From positions 6,870,501 to 6,934,500 of the forward strand of contig CM052360.1 of assembly GCA_028551475.1 (NCBI GenBank): 64,000 bases of DNA, read 5' to 3'. The notes below the pieces were generated by a model. It was not told the DNA's origin, did not search any database, and saw nothing but the letters and a program-made list of their open reading frames with translations. The DNA is from Casuarina equisetifolia (lineage: Eukaryota; Streptophyta; Magnoliopsida; Fagales; Casuarinaceae). Shown piece after piece: positions 13,601-24,600 of this stretch; positions within the stretch are counted from its first letter, which is position 1; every line of letters begins with the position of its first letter. The position numbers and the translations under genes are program-made.

Positions 13601-13925
13601 TCTCAACCTCCTTAATATCCTGTCCAACAACGCCCTTGGGCCCCTGGGAGTCCACTCTTAGCCTCGAACTCGCCCTAGGGTTCGCACCACCCTGCCTTTG
13701 GCGCTTCACCCCGGACTCCTGGGTCGGAAGAGCGACGGGAGGCTTCTCGAGGCGGCGGCTCCTGAGCTGCAGGTAAGAGCCGGAGCCCGCTGCCGGAGAA
13801 GGAGGGGCAGGTGACTTCTGAAGCGCTAGGGTTCGCGCGCGCGTGCGAACCCCGAGGGAGGACTGGGAAAGCTCCATGACGGCCAGCTCGCCTGTGGCTT
13901 TAGTCTTGCGTATGTACTTGCCCAT
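10635..13925 (-). CDS. KRP: KIP-related cyclin-dependent kinase inhibitor (KRP/ICK family), 3 exons, 247 aa
   Basis: KRP proteins bind D-type cyclin/CDKA complexes in the nucleus, restrain cell division and promote endoreduplication. Minus-strand exons: 13925-13450, 11001-10804, 10704-10635 (744 bases, in frame). The N-terminus [19 protein letters not shown] and the conserved blocks [10 protein letters not shown] (26-35) and [11 protein letters not shown] (51-61) are family hallmarks. [11 protein letters not shown] spans the first splice junction. The CDI domain lies at about residues 202-243: [20 protein letters not shown], then [17 protein letters not shown], with the FIEKYNFD and PLPGRYEW cyclin/CDK-contact motifs intact. 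Residues 123-137 are an Asn/Ser-rich low-complexity run. The second junction uses donor GTATGA after GAGAA, restoring the family EKYNFD; reading through instead loses the motif. MGKY is the first in-frame ATG. The exact paralogue (KRP3-type versus another) is not resolved. Confidence 0.95.
11002..13449 (-). other. KRP intron 1 (2.4 kb)
   Basis: This is an unusually long first intron for a short gene. The minus-strand donor is GTGGGT followed by a long T run, and the acceptor is TTGTGACAG. It contains many A/T homopolymers and a purine-rich patch near 12700-12770. Frames at 11118-11411, 11626-12019 and 12914-13195 are low complexity and match nothing. No embedded gene was seen. Confidence 0.7.
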
Positions 13926-15781
13926 GTGTCGGTCCGTGCCTGAATGCTGTTGGAAAGCCAAAGGCGGTGAGCTGAAGCTGAAAAAATAAGTTAAGCTTTC
14001 ATGGAGAAAGAGAAGAGGGAGAGAGATGAAAGAACCAAGGCGAGCAGGGAGGGGGCGTATTTGTAGTGCCCAGCCAAAGAATTAAGGTAGTAGGGTTGGG
14101 TGGGAAGTCAGGCCCAGTGTACTTTCAACTTCTCACGCTATTTTCTCTCACTTATCCGCTTCGATTTCTCGCTTCTCGTCATCGTCTCCGTGTTATCGTT
14201 TACAACCCAATTTTGATACGTGTTTCAACAATTTCCTTAGATTTTCTTACATGGAGTTGTCCTGCCTCTTTGCCTCTTTGCCGTGTCTCGATCATGAAGT
14301 TGTTTGGTTTTAATTATTCATAAATTTACATTGATGATGGTAAATATTATATCTTTAATACTAATTAATAACCGTGATTACTTATATTCAATGGAAATAT
14401 TAGATAAAGCTTTAATAAGTCATAACAAATTATTTTTCCAAAATAATGAGTCATAACAATTTTTTTTTATTTATCTTCCATGACCTTTGTAGCATATTGT
14501 TGCATCTTAACTCAACAAAATATTACCTTATCCTTGAACTTTATATTGTTTGTACATTCAATTTCACTTAATTACTTGTACCTTATGATTTGAATATATA
14601 AGTCATTAACTACATTGCATTTAAAATCTTAATATTCATAAAAATTGTCCATAAAAAATGAATTGTTACTTCACAACCTAAGAAATATGAACAAATTTCC
14701 AACGAAGTTAAGCATGAGAGGCTTAAAGATTTGTAATTTAATCAAATTTGCAACTCAATCTTCATGTTAAAGATATATTTTGTGAAAATGAAATAAAAAA
14801 AATTAGTTTCAAAATTTTGATACTCATATTATTCATGACCAAATTATTATTACTTCAAATTCTACTTCTTGTTTTTTTCTTTCTAAATCCTACCTAGTTT
14901 TATGTGTACTCTAGCTTGTTAACAAGAAACATGATTTTTTTTTTGTATTTTTTTAAAATCAAAGTTGTTTCAATTGTTTATTAAAATCTTGGAACAACTT
15001 GTGTATTTTAAGATTTTTTTGAAAGCTCGAGACTATTAAAAAATATTTAATAATCTACCATTAAAAAAAAATTAACTCTTTAATTGAAGTAAAGTAACTC
15101 CTAAAATGATTAATGTAAGGTTCATGAATGTTTTATAAAAATTTTATAAATCTTACATAAAAAGTTTGATCACAAGATCTGATATTTTTTTATATTTTTA
15201 GGAAAAGAATTATGTTAGATTTGTAAGTTGAATTTTAAGATTCCATTTAGGATAATAATGAGATTTTGAAATAAAAAATGTGAAATCACTCATAAATCTC
15301 AAGAAATTTGAATCTTAAGTCCCTTGGATTTAAAGTATTATGCGAGTGGAGAATCCCGCTAAAATGAGAAAAAAAAATTATTGTGGGATTTGTGAAAGAA
15401 GCGCGAGATATCGAGTTGATTAAGACAACCAAGTCATTGGATTCCTTCTTGCAGTGGCCACGTGGAAAGCCCATTTCGATTTCTTTCGTACTTCGGATTT
15501 CTTGCTGCTTACGATAGGGTTTGGTCATCCACTCGCCATTCACGGGGATGGTACTTCACGCGCAGAACAAATTTGGCGCCTAGGCCTTTATTTTGGTCAA
15601 TAAATTAGTTTCCGGCGGACACCAAAAGGGCCTTTTTTCCTGGGAGGGAGAGTGGGGCTCTCTTTCTCCTCCTGTGACACGAATGACCCTGGTGGCAGTC
15701 CATCAAATTGGAATGTCATTGAATTTGGGTGGGAATCAGACGTCCAGACAAGAATCCATCACCTGAGCGTGCAACACAGGA
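13926..15781. other. KRP upstream region, no gene seen
   Basis: 13926-14060 should include the KRP promoter and 5' UTR (purine-rich on the plus strand). 14300-15290 is very AT-rich with no coding signal. A TTTGGCGC sequence at 15572-15579 fits the E2F consensus but lies about 1.6 kb upstream of the KRP start. Confidence 0.5.
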
Positions 15782-16470
15782 AGATTTTGAGACCGTTGGG
15801 TTTCACTAATTTCCGGTCATTCTTTAGATTTTTTTTTTTTAAAAAAATTTAACTCTCCCATTTTCACATTCACTTGTATTGAACGTCTGACCTAATTGTC
15901 CTGCTAATTTATCATTAAACTAGCCTAAGTGAAGATTTTGAGACAGCTGGACCTCACTAATTTTCAGTCATTTTTGAAGATTTTTAACTCATCCATTCAT
16001 GCTGAACTTCTAATCTAATAATTGGTGGTTATTAGAAATTGAAAGGGCCCAACTAAAACACAGAACTGTGCAATAGTGGGTTGCTAGCGAAAGCTTATAA
16101 GGCCAGGCTCTTCTGTTGCCTTACCCAATGTGGGACTGGATATTTTAATCTTCCAACACTCCCCCGCAGTCTCACGTTGGGCGCGGTGAGAAGTGGGACC
16201 AGTCTAGAAGGACCACACCAAGGTAGGCAGGACACAGGGCCGGCTCTGATACCATATTAGAAATTGAAAGGGCTTAACTAAAACACAGAACTGTACAATA
16301 GTGGGTTGCTAGCGGAAGCTTATAAGGCCAGGCTCTCCTATCGTCTTACCCAATGTGGGACTGGATATTTTAATCTTTCAACAATGGTCTCGACTAAGCG
16401 GGTACCAGAGAAAGATTTTGAGTTAGTTGGGCTTCACTAATTTCCGGCCATTTTTGGGATTGTTAACTTT
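15782..16470. repeat. Three-copy diverged tandem repeat, interrupted by a TRIM
   Basis: A block reading roughly GATTTTGAGAC-G-TGG---TCACTAATTTCCGGTCATTTTTG occurs at 15783, 15933 and 16413. Copies 1 and 2 are 150 bases apart. Copies 2 and 3 are 480 apart because the TRIM at 16030-16383 inserted between them; removing it leaves about 120 bases. Flanking pieces such as TTTAACTC...CCATT also recur. The unit encodes no recognisable protein. Confidence 0.7.
16030..16383 (-). mobile_element. Complete TRIM (miniature LTR retroelement)
   Basis: Two direct repeats of 129 bases (16030-16158 and 16255-16383) differ at nine positions by my count, all transitions (about 93% identity). On the minus strand each begins TGTTG, followed by TAAAATATCCAGTCCCACAT, a pattern typical of plant TRIM LTRs. 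Immediately inside the 5' LTR is TGGTATCAGAGC (complement at 16243-16254), the initiator-Met tRNA primer-binding site. Just before the 3' LTR is the purine tract CTGCGGGGGAG (complement 16159-16169). The internal part is only 96 bases with no coding capacity. Flanks GTGGT (16025-16029) and ATGGT (16384-16388) look like a 5-base target duplication with one mismatch. TRIMs are moved by enzymes from other elements. Confidence 0.9.
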
Positions 16471-19400
16471 ATAGAAAGCAATTTATTTTATTTGTGTAGT
16501 CACTAGAATATCTTTACTTCTTATCTGGGAAAAGGGAAATTTAAAATCTTATCTTTATCTTTATCCAAAAAGGACTACTTTCTGGTCTCCTGAAGAAGTA
16601 ATTATGCTGCAGTAATGGCTAGTTTGGTTCAAGGCATAATGGGGGGCAGTAATCCATAATTTCACGTTTCTAGTATTGCACATTTAGTAAGAGACGTACT
16701 GAGTTCTTGTAGCCTTTGGCTCGCTAAGAAGTTACTCCCTGAAAACGATGGGCCACGAACTCGAACGTCAAAAGGCAGGCGGGGTTCATTTATTTAGAAG
16801 GTGCCTCCGACAACTCTTTGAACTCCCGTGAGGTGAGTATGCTTTAATCGCTCTGATTTCAAATAGACTCAACTTTCTACACGATCGTGATTTTGGACAG
16901 AAAATTGTACCTCTTGCCCCATGAGTCTACAGACAATATGTGTATGAAAAGGTGAAAACTGACTTCAAGATGTTAATATGGCGTGGCAGGATGAAGTTAC
17001 TGGCGGTATTCAATTGTCTGATCAACCCGTGGAAAGCGAAAGAGATGGCTTCAGCCCATACATATGAAATTTTAGTGAACATCTCTATTGCATATCAAGA
17101 TTTAGTGGAAATCTATATTGTGATGTGGAATATAAATACTATATTATTAAGATGTAAATATATCTGATTGAATATGAATATATCTTTTCATTTTATAAAG
17201 TTATCACTTAATACATTATAAGTAGGTTTAGAGTTCATGTAGAAAGCAATCAGCATAGTAGTATGGTTGATGTCAAATTATTATAGCGAGAATATATGTT
17301 ATTATGTTATTAAGATATGATGAGATATATTACTAAAGGTCCAAGTTGACCTCTTAGCAAAAAGTCTTGTTGAAAAGAAAGGTTGTTTTAACTTATGTAC
17401 TCTATTTTTAATATAAAATTTTACCATCCAATATATTTTTCTACTTCTTAAGTTAACTTTTGAGGTAAAATTGAACTTGCTTAATCGTGAGAGTTAAAAG
17501 TTACGGACGGAAAATGAGAGGTGGAAAGTTAGTGGCTCTTGAGCAGTGGAAGAGAAGGTGGGCAAAATTCAATGCGACATTGAGAATGCAATATCACCAG
17601 GGCTTGTCGGCTTAAAGATGGCAACACCACGAGATATGAAAACAGCCTTGACTCCATCGCCACCAGATCTTGTCTCAGGAATTTTACTTCTTAGCGCTAG
17701 GCCTGAGCTTCTTCCCAGAAAAGCTTTGAATTACTACTGCCCGCCTTTTACGGTCACGGTACATGCAATTCTCAGCATTAGTTTAAGGCCCTCTGTGCTC
17801 ATTCAGAAAGCCAAGGACAAGACGTGAAGGGGCTGTTTTTGCAACTTCCTTCTATTTTTCAACTCATAAAGGTGTGAGATGGTACAACACAACATAATAT
17901 TCCGATATATTTTTACAAAAATAAGAATAAAGAAAAGCTATTTTTTCCCTTCAGAGATGAGAGCGACCAAAACTATACACAAATGCAGATCCAGATCCTT
18001 CTCAGGATGCGTTTTTGACCATCAGAAGCTTCTTTCCTGGAATTCCAGCATCCGGAGATTAGAAAATTGAGAAAGCTAGGGAGAGAAAAGAAGATTGTGG
18101 CACAGTCCGACTAGAATACCTTGTCAAATAAATTCAAATTCGTCCTTTCGTTTTAAGTTTATCCTTCTCTTTGACCAGATTTGTTTTGAAAATTATATTA
18201 ACTACATTCTCTTTAAGATTAGTGATAGAAATGTTACTTATATTGAAAAGGATGAAGAGTTGATTGGGCAAAGTTTTTAAGAGCATTTATAGATTTGGAC
18301 TGTTCATAAATACTTATTAATAGCCAAGCAAAGTCTCAAATCTAATTCTCATCACGAAGTACCATGTTTAAAAGGAGTTAAAACTTTGATTGATTTTCTA
18401 TTTAACCGAGTTCAAACTTATCATACCACTCAATTCAAGCTTGAGTGAAACGCAAACCTTGGTATAACATTGTTAGGATCAAAACTTGAACAGTTAAAAC
18501 TCCATTGCAATATTATTAAGGGTCTCTTTGGGAGCACATCCATAGCTCAACGTGCCCATCATGCCATAGCATGACATCTAGTTCAAACTCAAGAACACTA
18601 ATGCTATACTTGCTCAAATAATTTCAAGAATTAAAGAAAAAAGATAGAACATTTAGTGAATTAGTCAAGAATAGTATCGTAACTTATACAAGTTCAATAC
18701 CACATGATTCACTTAAAATTTATATTGCTTAACATAAAAGAAGTTTTAGATATGACATTCAGCTTCTTCACACCCTACTTTATCTGAAAAATGAATAATA
18801 AAAAAAAAAAACTCACAAGTAAAGTTAAATTTAGATTACCTATAAGTCCACAATTAAAGTTTGAGTAGAATACTAGGGTAGATTTATTAAACAAATTTAA
18901 GATTAAAGTAAGATTTCTGAAAACTCATATGGTCTTGGAGTTTGGTTGTTGCTATTCTCATAAAACATAAGTTTAAACTATCAAATTAATTTCTAACTTA
19001 CACCCACGATGGAGATAGAAATTGGAGCGTTGACAATCATAATTTACAATAGGAGGATAGATGATTATATTTTGTCTTGTCTCATTCTAGAAGCCCACTA
19101 TCCGAGTTTGCATATAATGCGCTCGGGAGAAGCTCACCCTGCCCCAACCGGTGCACGCGCCAACAGAGCACGTCAGCTTCGTTTAAAGGCCAGTTTATTA
19201 AACCAGTCGCCGTGCACCAGCGGGCCCTCAAAATTTGGTCGTCAGTCCACTTGCCACAGTATCGCTTCTGTCACCGTAAATCCCAGTCGGAATCTAATAG
19301 GACGCTAGGAAACATATAGAGACTGACATAAATCAAAACCCAGCACTTCCTTGTCACGACTAAAGCAATTATACATTTCACTGTACAAGGATAGAGAACC

Positions 19401-20544
19401 AGTCTTGACCCATAAAATTGGTTTCAGATACAGAACTTACATGTTTATGGAGATTCACAAGACATGATTTCGATAATAAAAACTGTAACAAGGATATAGG
19501 TGAGTCATGCTTCTTGTTTTTTCTTTTTAATAACCCACAATCCTACCAAGTTTATCTCAAAACATGTTCATACTAATTAAAGATACATAAGAAGCTATTT
19601 CAAATATATTCAAGTTAATTAAAAGTAAAATAAAAAATAAATTTAAAATATTTATTTTGTAAAATCTCGCATAAAGTCATTTTTAATTTCCTTTATAATT
19701 ATTTAAATATATATATATATTTTTTCGAAGAGCGTATTACCCAAAAATAATGGTGAAGACTGTTCCAAAATTTTTAGAAGGAAGAGAAGAAGAAGGACAA
19801 AGCATTGGAATTGGGGACAGAGAAAGAGTAAATAAATGACAAAAACCAGTTATCTAAGGTGCGTCCGCTTCCAATCACCTCGTTGTCACCGCCAAGCAAT
19901 TGGCCGTACAAACCCATCCGTGTCAAATGAAGCGTGTGCCTTGTGTGATCTTTCTACCTTGTCCCCACATTCAGCCTTTTCACGCTCTTTCCGCTTTTCT
20001 CGTGCAAAGAATCTCGACGGAGTTGAGACGCAATGGGCACGCCCCGACCGGGTGCGTGGCCGTCACTGGAGCAACGGAAGGTTAAATGTGAATGACGATT
20101 TTGATAAGGTAATTTGCTTTCAAGCCAGCAAAGACAACGTTAGAAGGGTGTTTTATGGGGATGCGATTGTTTAAATTGTAAGAAACGCCATGCTAATTAC
20201 GAAGAAAACCCAAATTAAAAATGGTTCCGTCCATGTTTCTATTCTTGCATTGGGTAATCTCACCGTCGGCCACTGTTGTCCTTTTGTTCGTATAATTATT
20301 ATATTTGGTTATTGTGGAATTAAACGGGTTTTATACGATTGGTAGTTGGTTTCTTCTGATTATTTTATGTGAATAGGAACAAAGACTCGGCTGATGGTGC
20401 TTTCTTTTTTACGCTCACTGATCCCGATTGTTTGAACGAGATGCGTAATGACACATGTCATCATCCATGTAATGATGTCCATTAAGACAACTTTGGTTTT
20501 CGTGCTTAAAACGGTCAAACCTTGCTTGGAGAGGGAGAAAGAAC

Positions 20545-20587
<43 letters not shown>

Positions 20588-21656
20588 AACGTGTGCTTGA
20601 TGGCTAATTTTTAATTGAGGGTAAAAAGAAGACCAAAAGGGGGAGCGTGTAACTTACAGAGAAAGCCGAAACAGGATCTCAAATTCCTTTGCCTGCATAG
20701 ATTCTCTGTAACTTTCGGTGCAGCCCAACTTGACTTCTCATTCAAGAAATACTTTCGAATTTTACGGGAGAGCATAAATTTTTAAAGCCAACCTGAAGAA
20801 GTGCATGTAACTTGTTCTATTTAATTTGCGTTTGACTGCAAAGTGACATGCTCTATTGATAAAAAAACCATATCAAGTGGGCTGCAAATTAAAACAGTAA
20901 ATGTGGGTACGAGAGGGCTGAAGACCATGTTGCTAACTAGCAACGTGACTAATCCAATACTCATGGAGCGCTGAAAAAATCATCGTTCTTTAAGGTCCCG
21001 TTTTAAGCTGGTGGCGGACATGTAATGGAAGGGAGGGTCCGGTATTTCAGCTTTTATTGTACTAGGATAACCCTCCCTATGGTTAGAGCAAGCAAAGGAC
21101 TGATCCCCACACCTCAAATCGTCCGACTCAGCTTGGGAATATGCCAGCCCCTCCATTATGCCAAAAACAACGTCCTCCGGCCCTCTCCTAAGCGCACAGT
21201 AGTAAGTCATCTGCAACCATCCAAAGCCTGCCCTTTCGCGTGGGTTGACGCCGGAGAGGTGAACAGAAATCATGCGTTTTAGAGGAGTGAGGGGTTTGAG
21301 GTGGGAAGGGCTCTCACTGGAAGCTTACCATTGAAAACAATGTGTATGTGTCAATGATCCTAAATGCATTTAGCTTATCCCCTTTTTATCACAAGCGCGA
21401 AAACCTGAAAAATAATTTTTCAACTTCAGAGTAATTGGAACGATCCAGATTATACAGCCAACAAGTGCATTACAGCCAAACAACTAGCCGAGACCAAGGG
21501 AAGATTAGAATCCCTTTATTACATATACGAAAGTAACAATTGGAACTGAACTCAGAATAGTAAGAAAAGGTTTGGGTCTTTCATTGGTTTTCTTTCTTTT
21601 GTACTTCAGACTTTGAAGTAACAGGGCATACAGACTGATACTTGGGGAATTTGTTT
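16471..21656. other. Gene-poor intergenic region, KRP to LUH
   Basis: No recognisable gene is present. The stretch is mostly AT-rich, with a few GC-richer patches near 19100-19310, 19840-20090 and 20980-21300. Frames there (about 60-112 codons) match no known protein and have no splice-supported extensions. The right end probably includes the LUH 3' UTR. Confidence 0.55.
20549..20582. repeat. (AG)n microsatellite
   Basis: An uninterrupted run of about 17 GA/AG dinucleotides sits in a purine-rich context. It is intergenic. Confidence 0.95.
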
Positions 21657-24600
21657 TCATTTCCAAATCTTAACAGATTTGTCATGGCTGGCGGACGCGA
21701 CCATTCCTGTTGCTGGTGACTGTGCCAACGCTGATATCACACACTCATGAGCGGTAATTGTCATGGACTTATTCATAGCCATGTTCCATAGCTCCAATGT
21801 CTGCAACCAAATGTTTGATACATTAACATTTAATGGAAATCAATTCAGATCTAGGATGTAACACATTTAGCTTCAGAGAATTGCCAATTATCCCATGGAC
21901 AAGTTAGCAAGGATGGTCCTGTCTTGTACTTTTGCATCCGGGCATAAAACCATTTCAGAAAGTCACTAAGAAAGTGCATCCATCATCACAAGTGCTGGGT
22001 CAATTTATCAAAGAAAATTTATTCTCAAGAAAATGAACTTTCAAGATCACCTTAAGAAATCTAACAAGAAGACCAGTTGAAGGTTGTATAACCTTTAGTT
22101 ACGTTTAGGTTGCATTTAGATTTCCTTGAATATGAAACCATTCAATTGAGTTTTATCTACATTTGGCACAACGAAATTATATTTTGTGCTGGAAAGGTAT
22201 ATATACCCGAAGATGAAAGCAGTTTCTTTAGGTTACATTTTCGTTTCCTTTTCATCCTAGAACTTCGAAGAAATAAAATAACATAAAAAATCACCGGCAA
22301 TTGATATACTGAGACATGATAATAACACAGCAAACGTCACCTGGTAGCCTCCAATGACCAAGAGGGTGGAATGGCTAGGATGGAAACAACAAGAATGGAA
22401 TCTGTTTCCACTGGCAGCGAGCTCGTGAATGCACTCTCCATTGGCCATTGACCAAACTTTGACAGCCTCTTGACTGACAGATACCAAATAATCTCCGGTG
22501 GTGTCCCAACAAACTGAAAGCACTGACGATGAGTGTCCCTGAGGTTTCAAAGACCAGAATCTATAATTAGTAACGGTGAATAGTATCTGGTGTAATAAAC
22601 AGAAGTGATTTAATGAAACATGCGAAACAAGATTTCTAATGGGGTCGTTCAACTTGTTCTGTATTTGACAATCTTATCATACCTGCAATGAGAATGTCTG
22701 CCTGTCAGCCTCAACATCAAAGATGGAAACGACATTCTCTGCTGCTGCAGCCAAAAGTTGACCAATTCTGGGCTGAAATCTTACCTGTGCTGAACCTCCC
22801 TGGTCATGGAAGTACTGGGGTTCATAAGACCAAAAAACCAAATCGAACAAAGCTTCAAGAGTCTAAACAGAATAGAAAAATAAAATAGGGTTCCAAACAC
22901 TAGCCTTGGAAACACGGCTGCAAGAGTACTGATTAATATTCCAGAAACGAATCTCATTGTTAGCATCGCAAGAGCAGAACACATCATTCTTCTTAGGGTG
23001 GAAATCCAGAGACATTACATGTGAGGTGTGCCCTGAATATGTTTGTAATCTGTAGCTTGGCTGCAAGAATAAACCACGTTAGGTGTACATATAAACACAC
23101 CAATGCCATTGGGCGAAATAGGCAGATATTACTCCACATCATAGGATCAATTAATTCATTCCCACTATGTTGAGGCTTCTACCACACAAGAAAGATTCCC
23201 GTGACCTTAAGAGCTTACCATAATGATACATTGGAAGTGGAGACTCTAGATAAATTCAACTGTCTTGTAAATTGAATTTTCAAGTAACTCAACCTCAAAA
23301 CTAAGCCAGAAAGAAAAATCTTAAGGGCATGTAAATTAACCTTGATGTATGAAAGTGCTCAGTCCAGACTATTCCAAGCGGACAAGAGAAAAGAATACAT
23401 CAAGTATATCTGTTATTTCTATCATTTAAGATATAGTTACAAGCAAAAAATACAAAATTTGTCAACATCAGAAACCAGTTCTTTAACATAAGCACATACC
23501 GTTACAGAAGTGCTATGAATAGAATAGAATACAAATGAATTTATTTACTTGTCAGGACAATGAAAGTACATCTTATGAACAAGATCTATAATTAAATGAA
23601 TACATGAAAAATGATGTTTTACTTTTGAGTAAAGGATAAAAAGAAGAGATAATTGGCAGTTTGTTGTTTTTTTCACTTCTTTTTTTCCCTGATAAAGCTA
23701 TTATTCAAGAAAAACTAAGAAAAAGGGTGCCCCAGTACAAGAAGAATTATACAAGAGAAACACCTAGAAACCAAAAAACAAAACCTAGCATCTAAAGTTT
23801 AGTACATCTAACACCTTAATCAAAGAAGTGACAATTGCAGCAACCAGTTGCAGCCATCATACTCAATATAACTAAGAAGATAAGATTTGAAGGGGCAAGC
23901 AAAATCTTTTCTCAGCAACTACAAACTAATTTTGACAAATCCCAAAGAGATGTTGCGTTTGAAAGCTATAGGCTGGAGCGCTTACTTTTACAGCATCCCA
24001 GAGTCGCACAGTTGTGTCAAATGAAGACGTTGCCAGTTGAGTTGAGTTTGGCCTGAAGCGAACATCAGTTATTATCATTGTATGTTCTTCCGGTGTGCTC
24101 TCAGTCTGTAGAGTCTCCATATTCCAAAGAACAACCTACTAGAACGAAAAATAAGCATTCACATCTCTCTGTCCTTTTTTTCTCCCAGGTAAATTTTATG
24201 GCTGCTTTTAGACATTAAACGAAAGACATCTTCTGGGCTCAAAACAATTACAAATCCGGTGACAACTAAAAACCATCAAATAAATATACATATCCCTAGG
24301 AAAAATAGAAAACAATAAAAAATAAGTTAATTAAATTCCTAGAGAGTTAATGAAAACCTGAAAAGCAAGATAACAGTGTGACAATACTGATTCTAGAGAT
24401 ACCCTGTAAGATCCCCACAAAAGTAATACTCGGTAGAACTTTTGAAAGACAAGAAGCTGTGGAAAGATATGCTTCTGCTTCTGGCTCATCTTTCAATGCT
24501 TCTACCAGAGGTAGAAATACTTTCAGATTCAAAATAAATTTTCAGTTTTGTTAACTTCTGTAGAATAAGATAGATTCAGGAGTTCAGGTTAATAAATAAT

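Noticed and set aside
19009-20174. Frames of about 100 codons in GC-richer patches (19009-19308, 19836-20174)
   Set aside because: No recognisable domains, no splice extension, and no conserved composition; GC-rich patches have few stop codons by chance.
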